Shown piece by piece: positions 8,184 through 17,100 of a stretch of 44,249 nt of DNA. This DNA is from Sphingomonadales bacterium. Its GTDB lineage: Bacteria; Pseudomonadota; Alphaproteobacteria; Sphingomonadales; Sphingomonadaceae. The position numbers and the translations under genes are program-made. The stretch spans positions 1 to 44,249 of the forward strand of contig JAIXQY010000226.1 in NCBI GenBank assembly GCA_027485485.1. Reading direction: 5' to 3'. Each line of letters starts with the position of its first letter. Positions within the stretch are counted from its first letter, which is position 1. The notes under the pieces were generated by a model, which had not been told where the DNA came from, ran no database searches, and saw nothing but the letters and a program-made list of their open reading frames with translations.

Positions 8184-10817
8184 TCAGCGCCCCACCACGA
8201 TGCGGGCGTCGCTCACCAGCAATGTTTCGCGGCTGAGCGTCACCGGCACCGGCGCAGCATGTTCCGCCTCCAGCCGCCATTGCCCCGGCGGCACGCCATC
8301 GAAATAGGCCAGCCCGTCAAAATCGCTCCGCGTCACCGCAAAGCGCTTGCCGGCGGGATCGACCAGCGCCACCTCGATGCCCGGCAAGGGCCGGCGCACA
8401 TCGCCATTCACGCTTTCCACCTGGGCTTCGATCTCGCCGGTCTGGCGCAGCGGCACCGCCACATCCAGCACCTGGCCGGGGCGCAGCACCGCCGTCACGC
8501 CCGGCTGCACCGGCCGCAACCGCAGATCGGGCAGCGAGGCCAATTGCACTTCCACATCAACACCGCTGTTGGGCATCAGCCCGCCGATGCGCACGCGGCC
8601 GTTGCTGCCAGTGGCTTCGCGGCGCACGCTGCTGTCAACGATGAAGCTGGCGCCGGCGATATCGGGCTCGCCCGGCCCTTGCGCGCCGTCGCCGTCCACA
8701 TCTTCAAACACATGCGGCTGCAAGGTGCCACTGCGGCCGATACCGGCGGCTGCCAGGTGATAGCCCCGCCGATCCGGAAACAGCGCCGCCTGCAGCGACA
8801 GGCCAACCCGCCAGCCATTGAGGCCATAACCGGCCCCGGCGCCCAGCGAAAAGGCGCCGAAATGGCGCTGCGCCGTGGCGGCGATGCTGGCGACACCGCG
8901 CTGGGCATCCCAGCCCAGATCAATCCCCAGGCTGCCGCGCGTCGTCGCCCGGCCGGCTGACAGGCCGATCTGGCGCAAGCGCAGGCCATCACTGGCGCTG
9001 ACATCGATGCCGCCGCGCAACCGCCAGCTGCCCACCGCCCGCGCCACGGCGAGATTGCCCAACAGGATCGGCGCGTCGCCACCGCGTTTCTCAAGGCTGG
9101 CACCCTGGCTGAGGCGCCATTCGCCCAGCGCCAGCGCCAGCCCGGCATCAACCCGGTCCAGCGTGTTGCCGCCGCGATCCACCATATGCCGCCAGCCGGT
9201 GATCAGTGGCAGGCTGCGGCGGCCCAGCGCGATGCGGGTTTCGGCCGAAATGCCGAACTCGCGCGCCAGATCGCTCACGGCGCTCGGCAGCGATGGCCCG
9301 CTCAGGTTGCCATAATCGGCAAGGTCGAACTTGATGTTGGTGCGGCCCCACTGCCGCACGCCGCGCAGCGCCAGCGCCGGGCGGCCGCTGCCATCGCCGG
9401 CCACCAGCAGGCTGCCAAAGCCGCCGAACAGCGCGGCATGCACACCCGCCGCCAGCGCCGGCGTGCCGCCATCCAGCGGGGCGCGCACATCCACCCGCAT
9501 CGACATGCCGCCCGGCAGGCCATGTTCAACGCTGGCAAACGCCACCTTGCCCAGCGCGGTCTGCGTCGGTGCCGGAGCGCCGAGCAAGGGCACGCCGCTG
9601 TCCACCACGCCCGCGCTGTAGTAGAACTCATTCTCCGGGTTGAGCTCGCTGCCGACATAGCGGCTGAATGGCCGCTCCTCGATCTCGCCATGCGGGCCAA
9701 GCAGGCGGACGACATAATTATTGGCCCCGGCGCGCAGCGGCACATTGGCAAACACATAATCGCCGGCGGCATCCGGCGTGTCGCACACCGCCACCAGCCG
9801 ATCATCACGGTGCAGCTCGGCATCCCAGCCGCGCGGCAGCGGCCCGCGCAGCTCGATCTGATCGAACAGATCGGCGCGCCAGGGCGGGCGGTTGGAAATG
9901 ACGATGCCGCGGCCGCTGCTGGCAACACCGATCAGCGGTTGGGCCGGCGCATTCACATCGCCGAAGGCGAAACTGCGGGCGTGGAGGAAACCGAGCTGAT
10001 CGGCCGCTTCGCTGTCGCGGCCAAGCGCGACGCGGATGCTGGTCTGGCCGGTGCTGTCACCGGCCAGCCGGGCACGCGCGGTCATGCCGGCCAGATCGCC
10101 GATCAGTTCGGCCTGGCCAGCGGCAAAGCCGCCACGGCTGCCTGCTTCACCGGTCAGCGCCAGATCGATGGTCGGCAGGCCGGCCAGGCTCCAGGGGTTG
10201 GCGATGCGGGGAAATTGGGGTCGCGCCGGTTCGGCACCGCGCAGGGCCTGCGCCCGGCGTTCCGCCCGGTCCAGCCGCGCGATCACCGGCAGCGGCTCGC
10301 TGGCCTCCATGCTGATGCGCAGATTGGCTTCGTCATGCCGCACCGTCATCGGCAGCAGCCGGGCAAAGGCGGTGATGGCCAGGCACGGGCCTTCGGGCGA
10401 TGGCGTCAGATCGGCCGCCGGCACCGGCACGCGGCGTTCGGGGGCGTGAAGTTCGATGACCGGCTGGCCTTCGGTTTCGGCATGGCCGATTTCCAGCGCA
10501 TCAAGCACCGGCAGCAGCGGCAGGCACAGCCCGGCTGGCGTCTGATAGGCGGGCAGCGATTCCAGCAGCTGGTAACGGCCGAGATGCAGGGCCACGATGC
10601 TGAGATCGTCGCGGCCGGCACGCGGGCTGCGGCTGCCGCTGACCCGCGCCGGCTCTTCGCCGAACAGGTCATCATAGACCTTGTCATTCTCGCGCGCCGG
10701 AGCGCGCTGGGGGTCATTCTCACGCGCCGGCGGGCGCGGAGCCTCGCCCGCCCGCTGTTGCGCGTGCGCCGGGGCGGCCAGCACCAGGGCGGCCAGCAAA
10801 GCGAAGAGCATCCGCAT
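8184..10817 (-). CDS. Outer-membrane usher-like protein of a DUF4402 pilus
   Basis: An 877-residue exported protein, the usual usher length, with a signal peptide (MRMLFALLAALVLAAPAHA). After a charged N-terminal segment containing a tandem PARENDPQR/PARENDK repeat, it shows usher-like features: FDQIELRGPLPRGWDAELHR, DYVFANVPLRAGANNYVVRL and GPHGEIEERPF, then a long Gly-rich amphipathic region compatible with a beta-barrel. Near residue 700 a DVDGDGAQGPGEPDIAG segment resembles the calcium-binding turn of SdrD/carboxypeptidase-regulatory-like domains, and the C-terminus is beta-rich. It would form the outer-membrane pore that assembles pilin delivered by the chaperone encoded 30 bases upstream. 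It is the last gene of the pilus locus. Start and family are clear; detailed domain borders are not. Confidence 0.78.
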   Translation of the reverse strand: MRMLFALLAALVLAAPAHAQQRAGEAPRPPARENDPQRAPARENDKVYDDLFGEEPARVSGSRSPRAGRDDLSIVALHLGRYQLLESLPAYQTPAGLCLPLLPVLDALEIGHAETEGQPVIELHAPERRVPVPAADLTPSPEGPCLAITAFARLLPMTVRHDEANLRISMEASEPLPVIARLDRAERRAQALRGAEPARPQFPRIANPWSLAGLPTIDLALTGEAGSRGGFAAGQAELIGDLAGMTARARLAGDSTGQTSIRVALGRDSEAADQLGFLHARSFAFGDVNAPAQPLIGVASSGRGIVISNRPPWRADLFDQIELRGPLPRGWDAELHRDDRLVAVCDTPDAAGDYVFANVPLRAGANNYVVRLLGPHGEIEERPFSRYVGSELNPENEFYYSAGVVDSGVPLLGAPAPTQTALGKVAFASVEHGLPGGMSMRVDVRAPLDGGTPALAAGVHAALFGGFGSLLVAGDGSGRPALALRGVRQWGRTNIKFDLADYGNLSGPSLPSAVSDLAREFGISAETRIALGRRSLPLITGWRHMVDRGGNTLDRVDAGLALALGEWRLSQGASLEKRGGDAPILLGNLAVARAVGSWRLRGGIDVSASDGLRLRQIGLSAGRATTRGSLGIDLGWDAQRGVASIAATAQRHFGAFSLGAGAGYGLNGWRVGLSLQAALFPDRRGYHLAAAGIGRSGTLQPHVFEDVDGDGAQGPGEPDIAGASFIVDSSVRREATGSNGRVRIGGLMPNSGVDVEVQLASLPDLRLRPVQPGVTAVLRPGQVLDVAVPLRQTGEIEAQVESVNGDVRRPLPGIEVALVDPAGKRFAVTRSDFDGLAYFDGVPPGQWRLEAEHAAPVPVTLSRETLLVSDARIVVGR

Positions 10818-10847
10818 GGCCCGGCACCGGCCGCCCCGTCGTTCGGA

Positions 10848-11678
10848 TCAAAGCTGGACGCGGCGGCTGGCGATCAGGCCCGGCGCCTTGGGATCGGACG
10901 AGACATAATCGATGCGCACCTCACGGCCCGCCAGCTTGGTCTTGATGTCAGCCGGCAGCGGCAGCATCACGTCGCGATCGGTGTTGGGGGTATAGATGGC
11001 AACGCCGCGCACGCTGTACACCGGGTTGGTTTCACCGGCGATGGTCAGGCGCAGATCGCCATAGGTGGATCGCGTGCCGAAGCGGGTCAGCTTGACGACC
11101 AGCATATTGTCGCCCTGGCGGGTGAGCGCCGCATTGTCGACAGTGGCCGTGGCATCGAGCGTGCCGACGCGGACGATGACCGGGATGGTGATCGAACGCA
11201 CCGCGATCAGCTGGATCGACAGCGAACCATCATTGGCGTCTTCGGTGGGGGCGGCGGTGGCGGTGCCGGCGTTGGTGGGGGCCGACATCAGGCGCAGGTG
11301 GCTGCGATATTCACCGGGGGCAAGGCCGGGCGGCGGCGTGACGGACACGCGCAGCGACTGGCGGGCACCGGGTTCCAGGATGACGCGGCGCGGCGAGAAG
11401 CGGATCATGTCGGCGGCGAACAGCTCGCCGGGACGGGTGTCGGTGGCGGTTTCCAGCGCGCCATCACGGCGCATGCGGCGGTTTTCGACATCAATGCGAT
11501 AGGCGGTCTGGGCATCGCCCTTGTTGACCAGGATCAGCTCGGTGCTGCGTTCGGCACCGGCCAGGACCACACGGGTCGGGGCGATCATCAGCTCGGCACT
11601 GGCGGGGGTGGGCAGCGCCGGGGCAGCGAGCGTGGCGAGCAAAAGCGCGAGGCGCGAAAGGCGGGTCGAAAAGCACAT
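10848..11678 (-). CDS. Periplasmic pilus chaperone (PapD-like)
   Basis: A 276-residue exported protein with a signal peptide ending near PTPASA. The mature N-terminus begins with a PapD-like first strand: IAPTRVVLAGAERSTELILV matches the PapD TRxVF strand, and its Arg corresponds to PapD Arg8, which anchors the subunit C-terminus. RFSPRRVILEPGARQSLRV is the usual end of domain 1, and TIPVIVRVG the G1-strand region. A Lys equivalent to PapD Lys112 cannot be placed. It would bind the DUF4402 subunit in the periplasm and deliver it to the usher. It lies between the pilin and usher genes on the same strand, 30 bases before the usher. Confidence 0.83.
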   Translation of the reverse strand: MCFSTRLSRLALLLATLAAPALPTPASAELMIAPTRVVLAGAERSTELILVNKGDAQTAYRIDVENRRMRRDGALETATDTRPGELFAADMIRFSPRRVILEPGARQSLRVSVTPPPGLAPGEYRSHLRLMSAPTNAGTATAAPTEDANDGSLSIQLIAVRSITIPVIVRVGTLDATATVDNAALTRQGDNMLVVKLTRFGTRSTYGDLRLTIAGETNPVYSVRGVAIYTPNTDRDVMLPLPADIKTKLAGREVRIDYVSSDPKAPGLIASRRVQL

Positions 11679-11726
11679 GGCAGGGGGCTTTCCTTCAAGG
11701 GGCAGGGGGGAGATCAGGACAGGGTC

Positions 11727-11761
11727 GGAGCCCGAAGCGCCTTGCGGGCGTTCCGGGCTCC
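11727..11761 (-). terminator. Stem-loop between pilin and chaperone genes
   Basis: An 8-base perfect stem (GGAGCCCG with CGGGCTCC) continues through three weaker pairs into CGCC/GGCG around a 5-base loop. It sits in the 101-base gap directly after the pilin stop, without a U-tract. Such a structure commonly gives partial termination or protects the 3' end of a highly expressed pilin message, leaving less chaperone and usher. That role is inferred. Confidence 0.5.
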
Positions 11762-11779
11762 TTCCCCTGCCAGAGTCGA

Positions 11780-12277
11780 TTACTGATATTCGACGGCGAC
11801 GACGAAGCGGCCGGTGTACTTGCCAGCAGCCTGACGGACGCCCACGTTCAGCGTGCCGCCGACGGTGAAGCTGTCTTCGCCCTTGACCAGACGGCCGTTG
11901 TCCTTGGAGCCCGTGAAGTCATAGACCTTCATGGCATCGCCCTTGTCGTTGGTGATTTCGATGCCGCCCGGCAGCGAGATCGTGTACACGGCGTCAGCTT
12001 CGCCCTTCACGTCGAAGGCGGCGGCGGTGTGATCGTTGGTCAGGCAGGTCAGCGCGGCGCCGCACTTCTTGTCGCCAGCCGGGGTCACGACCACGCTGTC
12101 ACCTTCGGTCAGCGACGGGGCGACGGTGCCGAAATACAGCGAAGCGGTGTTGGTGATTTCCAGCGGGGCGATGATCTTCGCGCCGGCGCCGGCTTCGGCG
12201 GTCACGGGAGCGGCGTTGGCAGCGCCAGCAGCGGCGAGCACGGTGGCGAGAGCGAGGGTCGAGATGAAGTTGCGCAT
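11780..12277 (-). CDS. DUF4402 pilin-like subunit
   Basis: A 165-residue exported protein with a signal peptide ending at ANA-APV. The mature protein starts with Ala/Gly then IIAPLEITN and contains FGTVAPS, the core of the DUF4402 family. Two nearby Cys (KKCGAALTC) could form a disulphide. The C-terminus is a classical chaperone-usher recognition strand: Gly exactly 14 residues from the end, alternating hydrophobics (F, V, V) and a penultimate Tyr (GRFVVAVEYQ). A strong GGAGAA ribosome site precedes the ATG. It is the first gene of the pilus set and the likely major subunit; no separate tip adhesin is seen here. Function is inferred from its chaperone and usher neighbours and this motif. Confidence 0.85.
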   Translation of the reverse strand: MRNFISTLALATVLAAAGAANAAPVTAEAGAGAKIIAPLEITNTASLYFGTVAPSLTEGDSVVVTPAGDKKCGAALTCLTNDHTAAAFDVKGEADAVYTISLPGGIEITNDKGDAMKVYDFTGSKDNGRLVKGEDSFTVGGTLNVGVRQAAGKYTGRFVVAVEYQ

Positions 12278-12348
12278 TTTGGTTCTCCGTTAAAATTGCC
12301 ATCTGGCAGACGTGAGCGTCGGAACTGCTCCGGCTCTGCCCCTCCCTT

Positions 12349-12364
12349 TTCAAGGAGCGTGCCA
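12349..12364 (-). promoter_or_regulatory. Candidate sigma-54 promoter for the pilin gene
   Basis: Read leftward, the sequence is TGGCACGCTCCTTGAA, which matches the sigma-54 consensus TGGCACG-N4-TTGCW except for A in place of C in the -12 element. It lies about 70 bases before the pilin ATG, giving a plausible leader of roughly 60 bases. The 232-base gap 12278-12509 also holds a small inverted repeat (ATTGCG/CGCAAT, 12458-12476) in an AT-rich patch that could be a regulator site. Single-motif matches of this kind are often chance. Confidence 0.3.
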
Positions 12365-12509
12365 AGTGGGTCGCCATGGGAGAAGGGCGGCAAACAACCA
12401 CCAAAATGGTCGAAACGGCCGCAATTTATTGCCAAATGGTAAAGATAATCGTTCCAAATTGCGAAAACTGCGCAATCTGCAAGGGGCGACGATTGGGCCG
12501 GAGAACGCT

Positions 12510-14177
12510 CTATGCGGCCGGATCGGCCAGCAGCAGGGCACGGCCCTGTGCGATTGCCTCTGCTACCAGCGCGCTGAGCCTGACGGCCGTGGCCGGATCG
12601 GGCCTTGCCTCGTCGCGGCTGGCCTCCAGCAGGGTGGTCAGGCCATCCACGCCGAAATTGCCGGCCACACCCACCAGGCTGTGCCGCGCCCGGCGCACCG
12701 CTTCGGCATCGCCCGCCGCCGTCCCCGCGCAAAACTCCTCACCAAGCTGGCCAAGATCGCGCGCCACCTGATCGAACAGGCCAGCGCGGCGGTTGGCCGG
12801 CAATGCGGCCATCGCGGCCAGAAAGCTTGTCGCATTGATCACTGGCGTGGGTGTCAGCGCGGCGCGCAACACCCGAAGCAGTTGCGGCACGGTGATGGGC
12901 TTGGCCAGGCATTCATTCATGCCCGCCTGTTTCAGCGCGTCGCGTTCCGACTGGATGGCCTGCGCCGTCACCCCGATGATCGGCACCGCCCCGGCCGCCC
13001 CACCCAGCTGGCGGATCTGCCGGGTCGCCTCGGCGCCGTCCATGATCGGCATCTGGATGTCCATCAATATGGCATCAATCCCGCCAAGCCGCGCCGCCGC
13101 CAGCGCCAGCGCGCCATTGCCCACCACCTGATGATCGCAACCGATGGAATCGAGCATGCTGGTCAACACGATCTGGTTGGTTTCAATATCCTCGGCCACC
13201 AATATGCGCGGCCGCCGCCCGGCCACCAGCAATGGCTGCTGGTCGCTCTCGCTGCTGGCAACCGGCGGCGCGGGCGCAGCGCCACTGCCGCCATCGGCAA
13301 TATCGATGATCTCATCGATCAGGGCGCGCAATTCATCGCCGGCGGCCCGCGCCAGCCGCAGCTGCTGGGCCTGCGCCGGATCAAGCTGGCTGTGCGCCAG
13401 CAGCTCCATCATGCCGAGCAGGCCATTCATCGGCGTGCGCACCTTGTGGCTCATCCGGGCCAGAAACTGGTTCTTGGCCTCATTGGCGGCCTGGGTGCGG
13501 GCATGGCTGGCGGCCAGCGCCGCGGCACTCTGCTCCAGTTCGACCACCCGCTCGGCCAACAGGGCATCGGCCCGCGCCAGCCGTTGCAACGCGCGCTGGC
13601 TCACCAGTTGCAGCGCCTTGCCGCGCCGCTGCGCCGCCCGCTGCGCGGTGATATCCTGCACCGTGCCCGAAATGATCGAGCGCCCATCCCCGCTCCATTC
13701 GCGGCGCGCGCTCCATCGCAGCCACCGCAGCGTCCGGTCTGGCCGCAGGATGCGACATTCATGCTGAAGCTCGCTGCCCGGGGCGCGATCGGCAAAAAAT
13801 GCCGCCTGCACGGCCACCGTGCGCTCACGATCCAGCGGGTGCAGCGCGGTGGCGACATCCGCCACGGTGACATCGCGGTCGCCGGCCAGGCCAAGAATAT
13901 CGGTCAGCGCTTCGGAGGCGCGAAACCGGTCGCCTTCCACGCCATAGAAACTGGCGATGCCGCCCAGCCGCTGGGCCTGCAACAGATTGCGGTTGCCGAT
14001 GTCCAGCTGCGCCACCAATTGCTCTTCGCGGCTGCGCAGGTCGCGATTGCTGCGGTCAAGCTCACGCGAGCGCCGTTCCAGCAGCTCTTCGGCCTCGGCG
14101 CGGGCGGCTTCCGCACGCTTCAGGCGGCGTTCCAGCAAGGCCATGGCGGCGGCCATTTCGGCCATAGCGTCCGTCAT
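12510..14177 (-). CDS. Hybrid sensor protein lacking the kinase ATPase domain (PAS-DHp-REC-HPt)
   Basis: A 555-residue cytosolic protein. In order: N-terminal coiled coil (about 10-60), a PAS/PAC domain (about 65-180), a second coiled coil, and a HisKA helical hairpin with MSHKVRTPMNGLLGM (His244, about 235-295). A Pro/Ala/Ser linker of some 30 residues follows, then a receiver (about 323-440; AED, Asp373 in LMDIQMP, Thr in VTAQA, Lys426 in AKP) and an HPt domain with His499 in HSLVGVAGNFG. The HATPase domain with N, G1 and G2 boxes is absent, and the acidic residue normally following the phospho-His is Lys (AAG). It cannot autophosphorylate by the usual route and may be a phosphorelay partner of the full kinase whose stop it overlaps (ATGA). 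Confidence 0.88.
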   Translation of the reverse strand: MTDAMAEMAAAMALLERRLKRAEAARAEAEELLERRSRELDRSNRDLRSREEQLVAQLDIGNRNLLQAQRLGGIASFYGVEGDRFRASEALTDILGLAGDRDVTVADVATALHPLDRERTVAVQAAFFADRAPGSELQHECRILRPDRTLRWLRWSARREWSGDGRSIISGTVQDITAQRAAQRRGKALQLVSQRALQRLARADALLAERVVELEQSAAALAASHARTQAANEAKNQFLARMSHKVRTPMNGLLGMMELLAHSQLDPAQAQQLRLARAAGDELRALIDEIIDIADGGSGAAPAPPVASSESDQQPLLVAGRRPRILVAEDIETNQIVLTSMLDSIGCDHQVVGNGALALAAARLGGIDAILMDIQMPIMDGAEATRQIRQLGGAAGAVPIIGVTAQAIQSERDALKQAGMNECLAKPITVPQLLRVLRAALTPTPVINATSFLAAMAALPANRRAGLFDQVARDLGQLGEEFCAGTAAGDAEAVRRARHSLVGVAGNFGVDGLTTLLEASRDEARPDPATAVRLSALVAEAIAQGRALLLADPAA

Positions 14178-17100
14178 GCCGATGCCCCCAGAGCCGTTCC
14201 CACCCGCCGCAACACCGCATCGGTTTCAACCTGCATCGCCGGCCCCAGCCATTGGCAATGGGCCGGATCGGCCACTTGCACCAGCGCCTCGCCAAAGCCG
14301 CAGCGCGCCGCCAGCGCCGCATCGCCCAGCGTGTGGGCCAGGCCGGCCAGCGCGTGCAGGGCGCGCCGGGCCGCGTCCGCATCCAGCTGCGCCAGCGCCG
14401 TGTCCAGCGCCTGACATTGGCCGGCCAGATCGGCCGCCACGCTGGCGGCCAGCCCGGCCCGCGCCGCGGCCGGCAGGGATGCCAGCAGGGCCTGCAACGC
14501 CGCCGCGGGATCAGGATCATCGGCCGCCGCTGGCCGCGCCAGCATCGCCGCCAAACAGCTTGTCAGGCCCTTGCGGTCAAAGGGCTTGGGCAACACAGCA
14601 TCCACCCCGGCATCCTGCATCGCCTGCGTTGCCCTGCTGCTGCTGGCGGTGAACGAAACGATCCGCACGCCGCCCGGCAACCGCCGGGCCAGCGCAATGG
14701 CCGCCGCCCCGTCCAACAGCGGCAGTTGATTGTCCATCAACACCACATCAAATCCGCCGGCAAACAATTGCGCCAGGGCTGCCATGCCATCACCCACCAG
14801 CACGGCCTGGCAGCCCAGCGCCTGCAAATGCGCCTCGGCCACCTGCCGGGTGGTGGCATTGTCCTCCACCACCAGCACGCGCGGCGGCCGCCCGGTGCGC
14901 GTCTGCAGCCGCTGCGGCACGGGCGCCGCTTCGGCAGGGCTGGCCACAAGCGGCAGCGTCAGTTCCACCCAGAAGCAGCTGCCCTCTCCTGCGGTGCTGG
15001 TGGCGCCGATCTGGCCGCCCATGGCTTCGGCCAGCCGCCGGCTGATCGCCAGCCCCAGCCCGGTGCCGCCATGGGTGCGGGCGATGCCGGGTTCGGCCTG
15101 CTGAAACGGCGCAAACAGCCGGGGCAATGCGTCGGCGGCGATGCCGATGCCGCTGTCCTGCACTTCGATCCGCACCTGGTTGTCGTCCAGCCGGGTGGCA
15201 GACACCCGCACGCCGCCCGTCGCGGTGAACTTCACGGCATTGCCCACCAGGTTTGACAAGATCTGCTGCAACCGCGACGGATCACCACGCACCTGGCCCA
15301 GCCCGCCGGCAGTCACGCTGATGCTGATGCCCTTGGATGCCGCCAGTGGCCGGAACAATTGCGCGGTTTGTTCCACCACATCGCCCAGATCGAAATCCAC
15401 CGCTTCCAGCCGCAGCGCGCCGCTTTCCATGCGCGAATGTTCCAGCACATCATCCAACACCACCATCAGGGTGCGGGCTGAACGCGCCATCCCGGCCAGC
15501 GACATGCTGTCAGGCAATTGCCCGCCCGTCTCGCTCATCAGATCCAGCAAGCCGATGATGCCGGTCATCGGGGTGCGGATCTCGTGGCTCATGGTGGTGA
15601 GCAGTTCGGCTCGGGCCTGGGCAGAGGCATCGGCGGCTTTGCGGGCTTCGGTCAGGCGGCGCTTGGCCTCGCTTTCCTCGGTGATATCGCGCATCACGCC
15701 AAACACCGAAACCAGATTGCCGGCCGCGTCATGCTCCGGCAGCGAAATCAGGGCAACGCGGCGGCGCACGCCATCAGCGCGGATGATCTCGGTTTTTGTC
15801 TGGCCGCCGCTGCCATCGCCGATCAGCGCCGCGATCATCGCGTCTGCATCCGGCCGCTGGGCCGGGGCATAAAATTCAGCCACCTGCGCCAGTGTGACCG
15901 CGCTGCCCGGTGGCACGCCATGGATATGATAGGTTCCGGCCGACCATTCCACCCGGTCCTGCCCGATGCGGTATCGCCAATGGCCGATGGCCGCCATGTC
16001 TTCGGCCAGGGTCAAGGTGCGCAGGCTTTCTTCCAACTTCAGGCGCTGTTGCCGCTCCTCGCTGATATCGCGCATGATCTCGGCAAAGCCGACCAGCGTC
16101 TGATCGTCATCCCGGATGGCTTCGATCACGATCGATGCCCAGAAGCGGCTGCCGTCGCGGCGGTGGCGCCAGCCTTCGGCCATGGCCCGGCCGCGCGCAC
16201 GCGCCGCCATCTGCAAGGCGGCGGGCGCGGCTTCGCCGTCGCCGTCGGCGCCGTCCACCGCCAGCACGGCAATCGGCTGGCCCAACATCTCGTTGGCGGC
16301 ATAGCCAGTCATGCTTTCGGCGCCGCGGTTCCAGTTGATGATCAACCCGGCATGATCCAGCATATAGATGGCGTGGTTTTCAACGGTTTGCGCCAACAGA
16401 TCGAAGGATCGCTGCAACCGCTCGCGCTCGGCTGCGATGGACTGTTCCATCACATCGAAACTGGCCCCCAGCCGCGCGATCTCTTCGGGCACATCGGTCT
16501 TGATCGGCACGGCCGGCATGGATTGACCCGACCTGGCAGCAATATCCTCGGCCCGCACCGCCAGCGCCAGCATCGGCAGGCCCACGGTGCGGCGCATCAG
16601 CTGCCAGATCAGCAGGATCAGCACGATCACCACGATCAGGCCGATCAGCAACAGCGCCTGCGCCGCCCGCAGCGATTGCGCCACCACATCGGCACGCGGG
16701 AACCAGGTGATGACATGCCAACCCGGCGTTGCCACCGGGTTCATCGCGACATAGGCATCCAGCCCCGGCACCAGGCTCGTGAAGTGCGGCTTGTTCTGCT
16801 GCGACTGGATGAACCGCCACAGCGCCCGCGAACGGGCATCGGGCGCATTGGCCAGATCCAGATGCTGGCCGGTGGCCTTGGCCGATTGCACGGTGAGCGC
16901 CGGATCAAAGATCAACCGGCCGGCCTTTGACACGATGATGGTGCGTGCGCCGGGTGGCCCGGCCGGAATGCGGCCGGCAAACAATTCGTGCAGCAACAGG
17001 CTCACCCCGAAACTGCCGACATGGCGGCCATCAATATCGATCGGCAGCATGCACCCCGTTGTCCAGGTGCGGCCGCTGGGATCATAGGTGGCCGGTTCCA

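Noticed and set aside
9186-11786. Very long open frame on the plus strand opposite the usher and chaperone genes
   Set aside because: It is Ala/Arg/Gly/His/Gln-rich with no domain, a usual artefact of GC-rich codon use opposite a real gene. The minus-strand frames have signal peptides and family motifs.
12312-16930. Long plus-strand frames opposite the two sensor genes
   Set aside because: These are shadows. Histidine kinase, receiver and HPt motifs are all on the minus strand.
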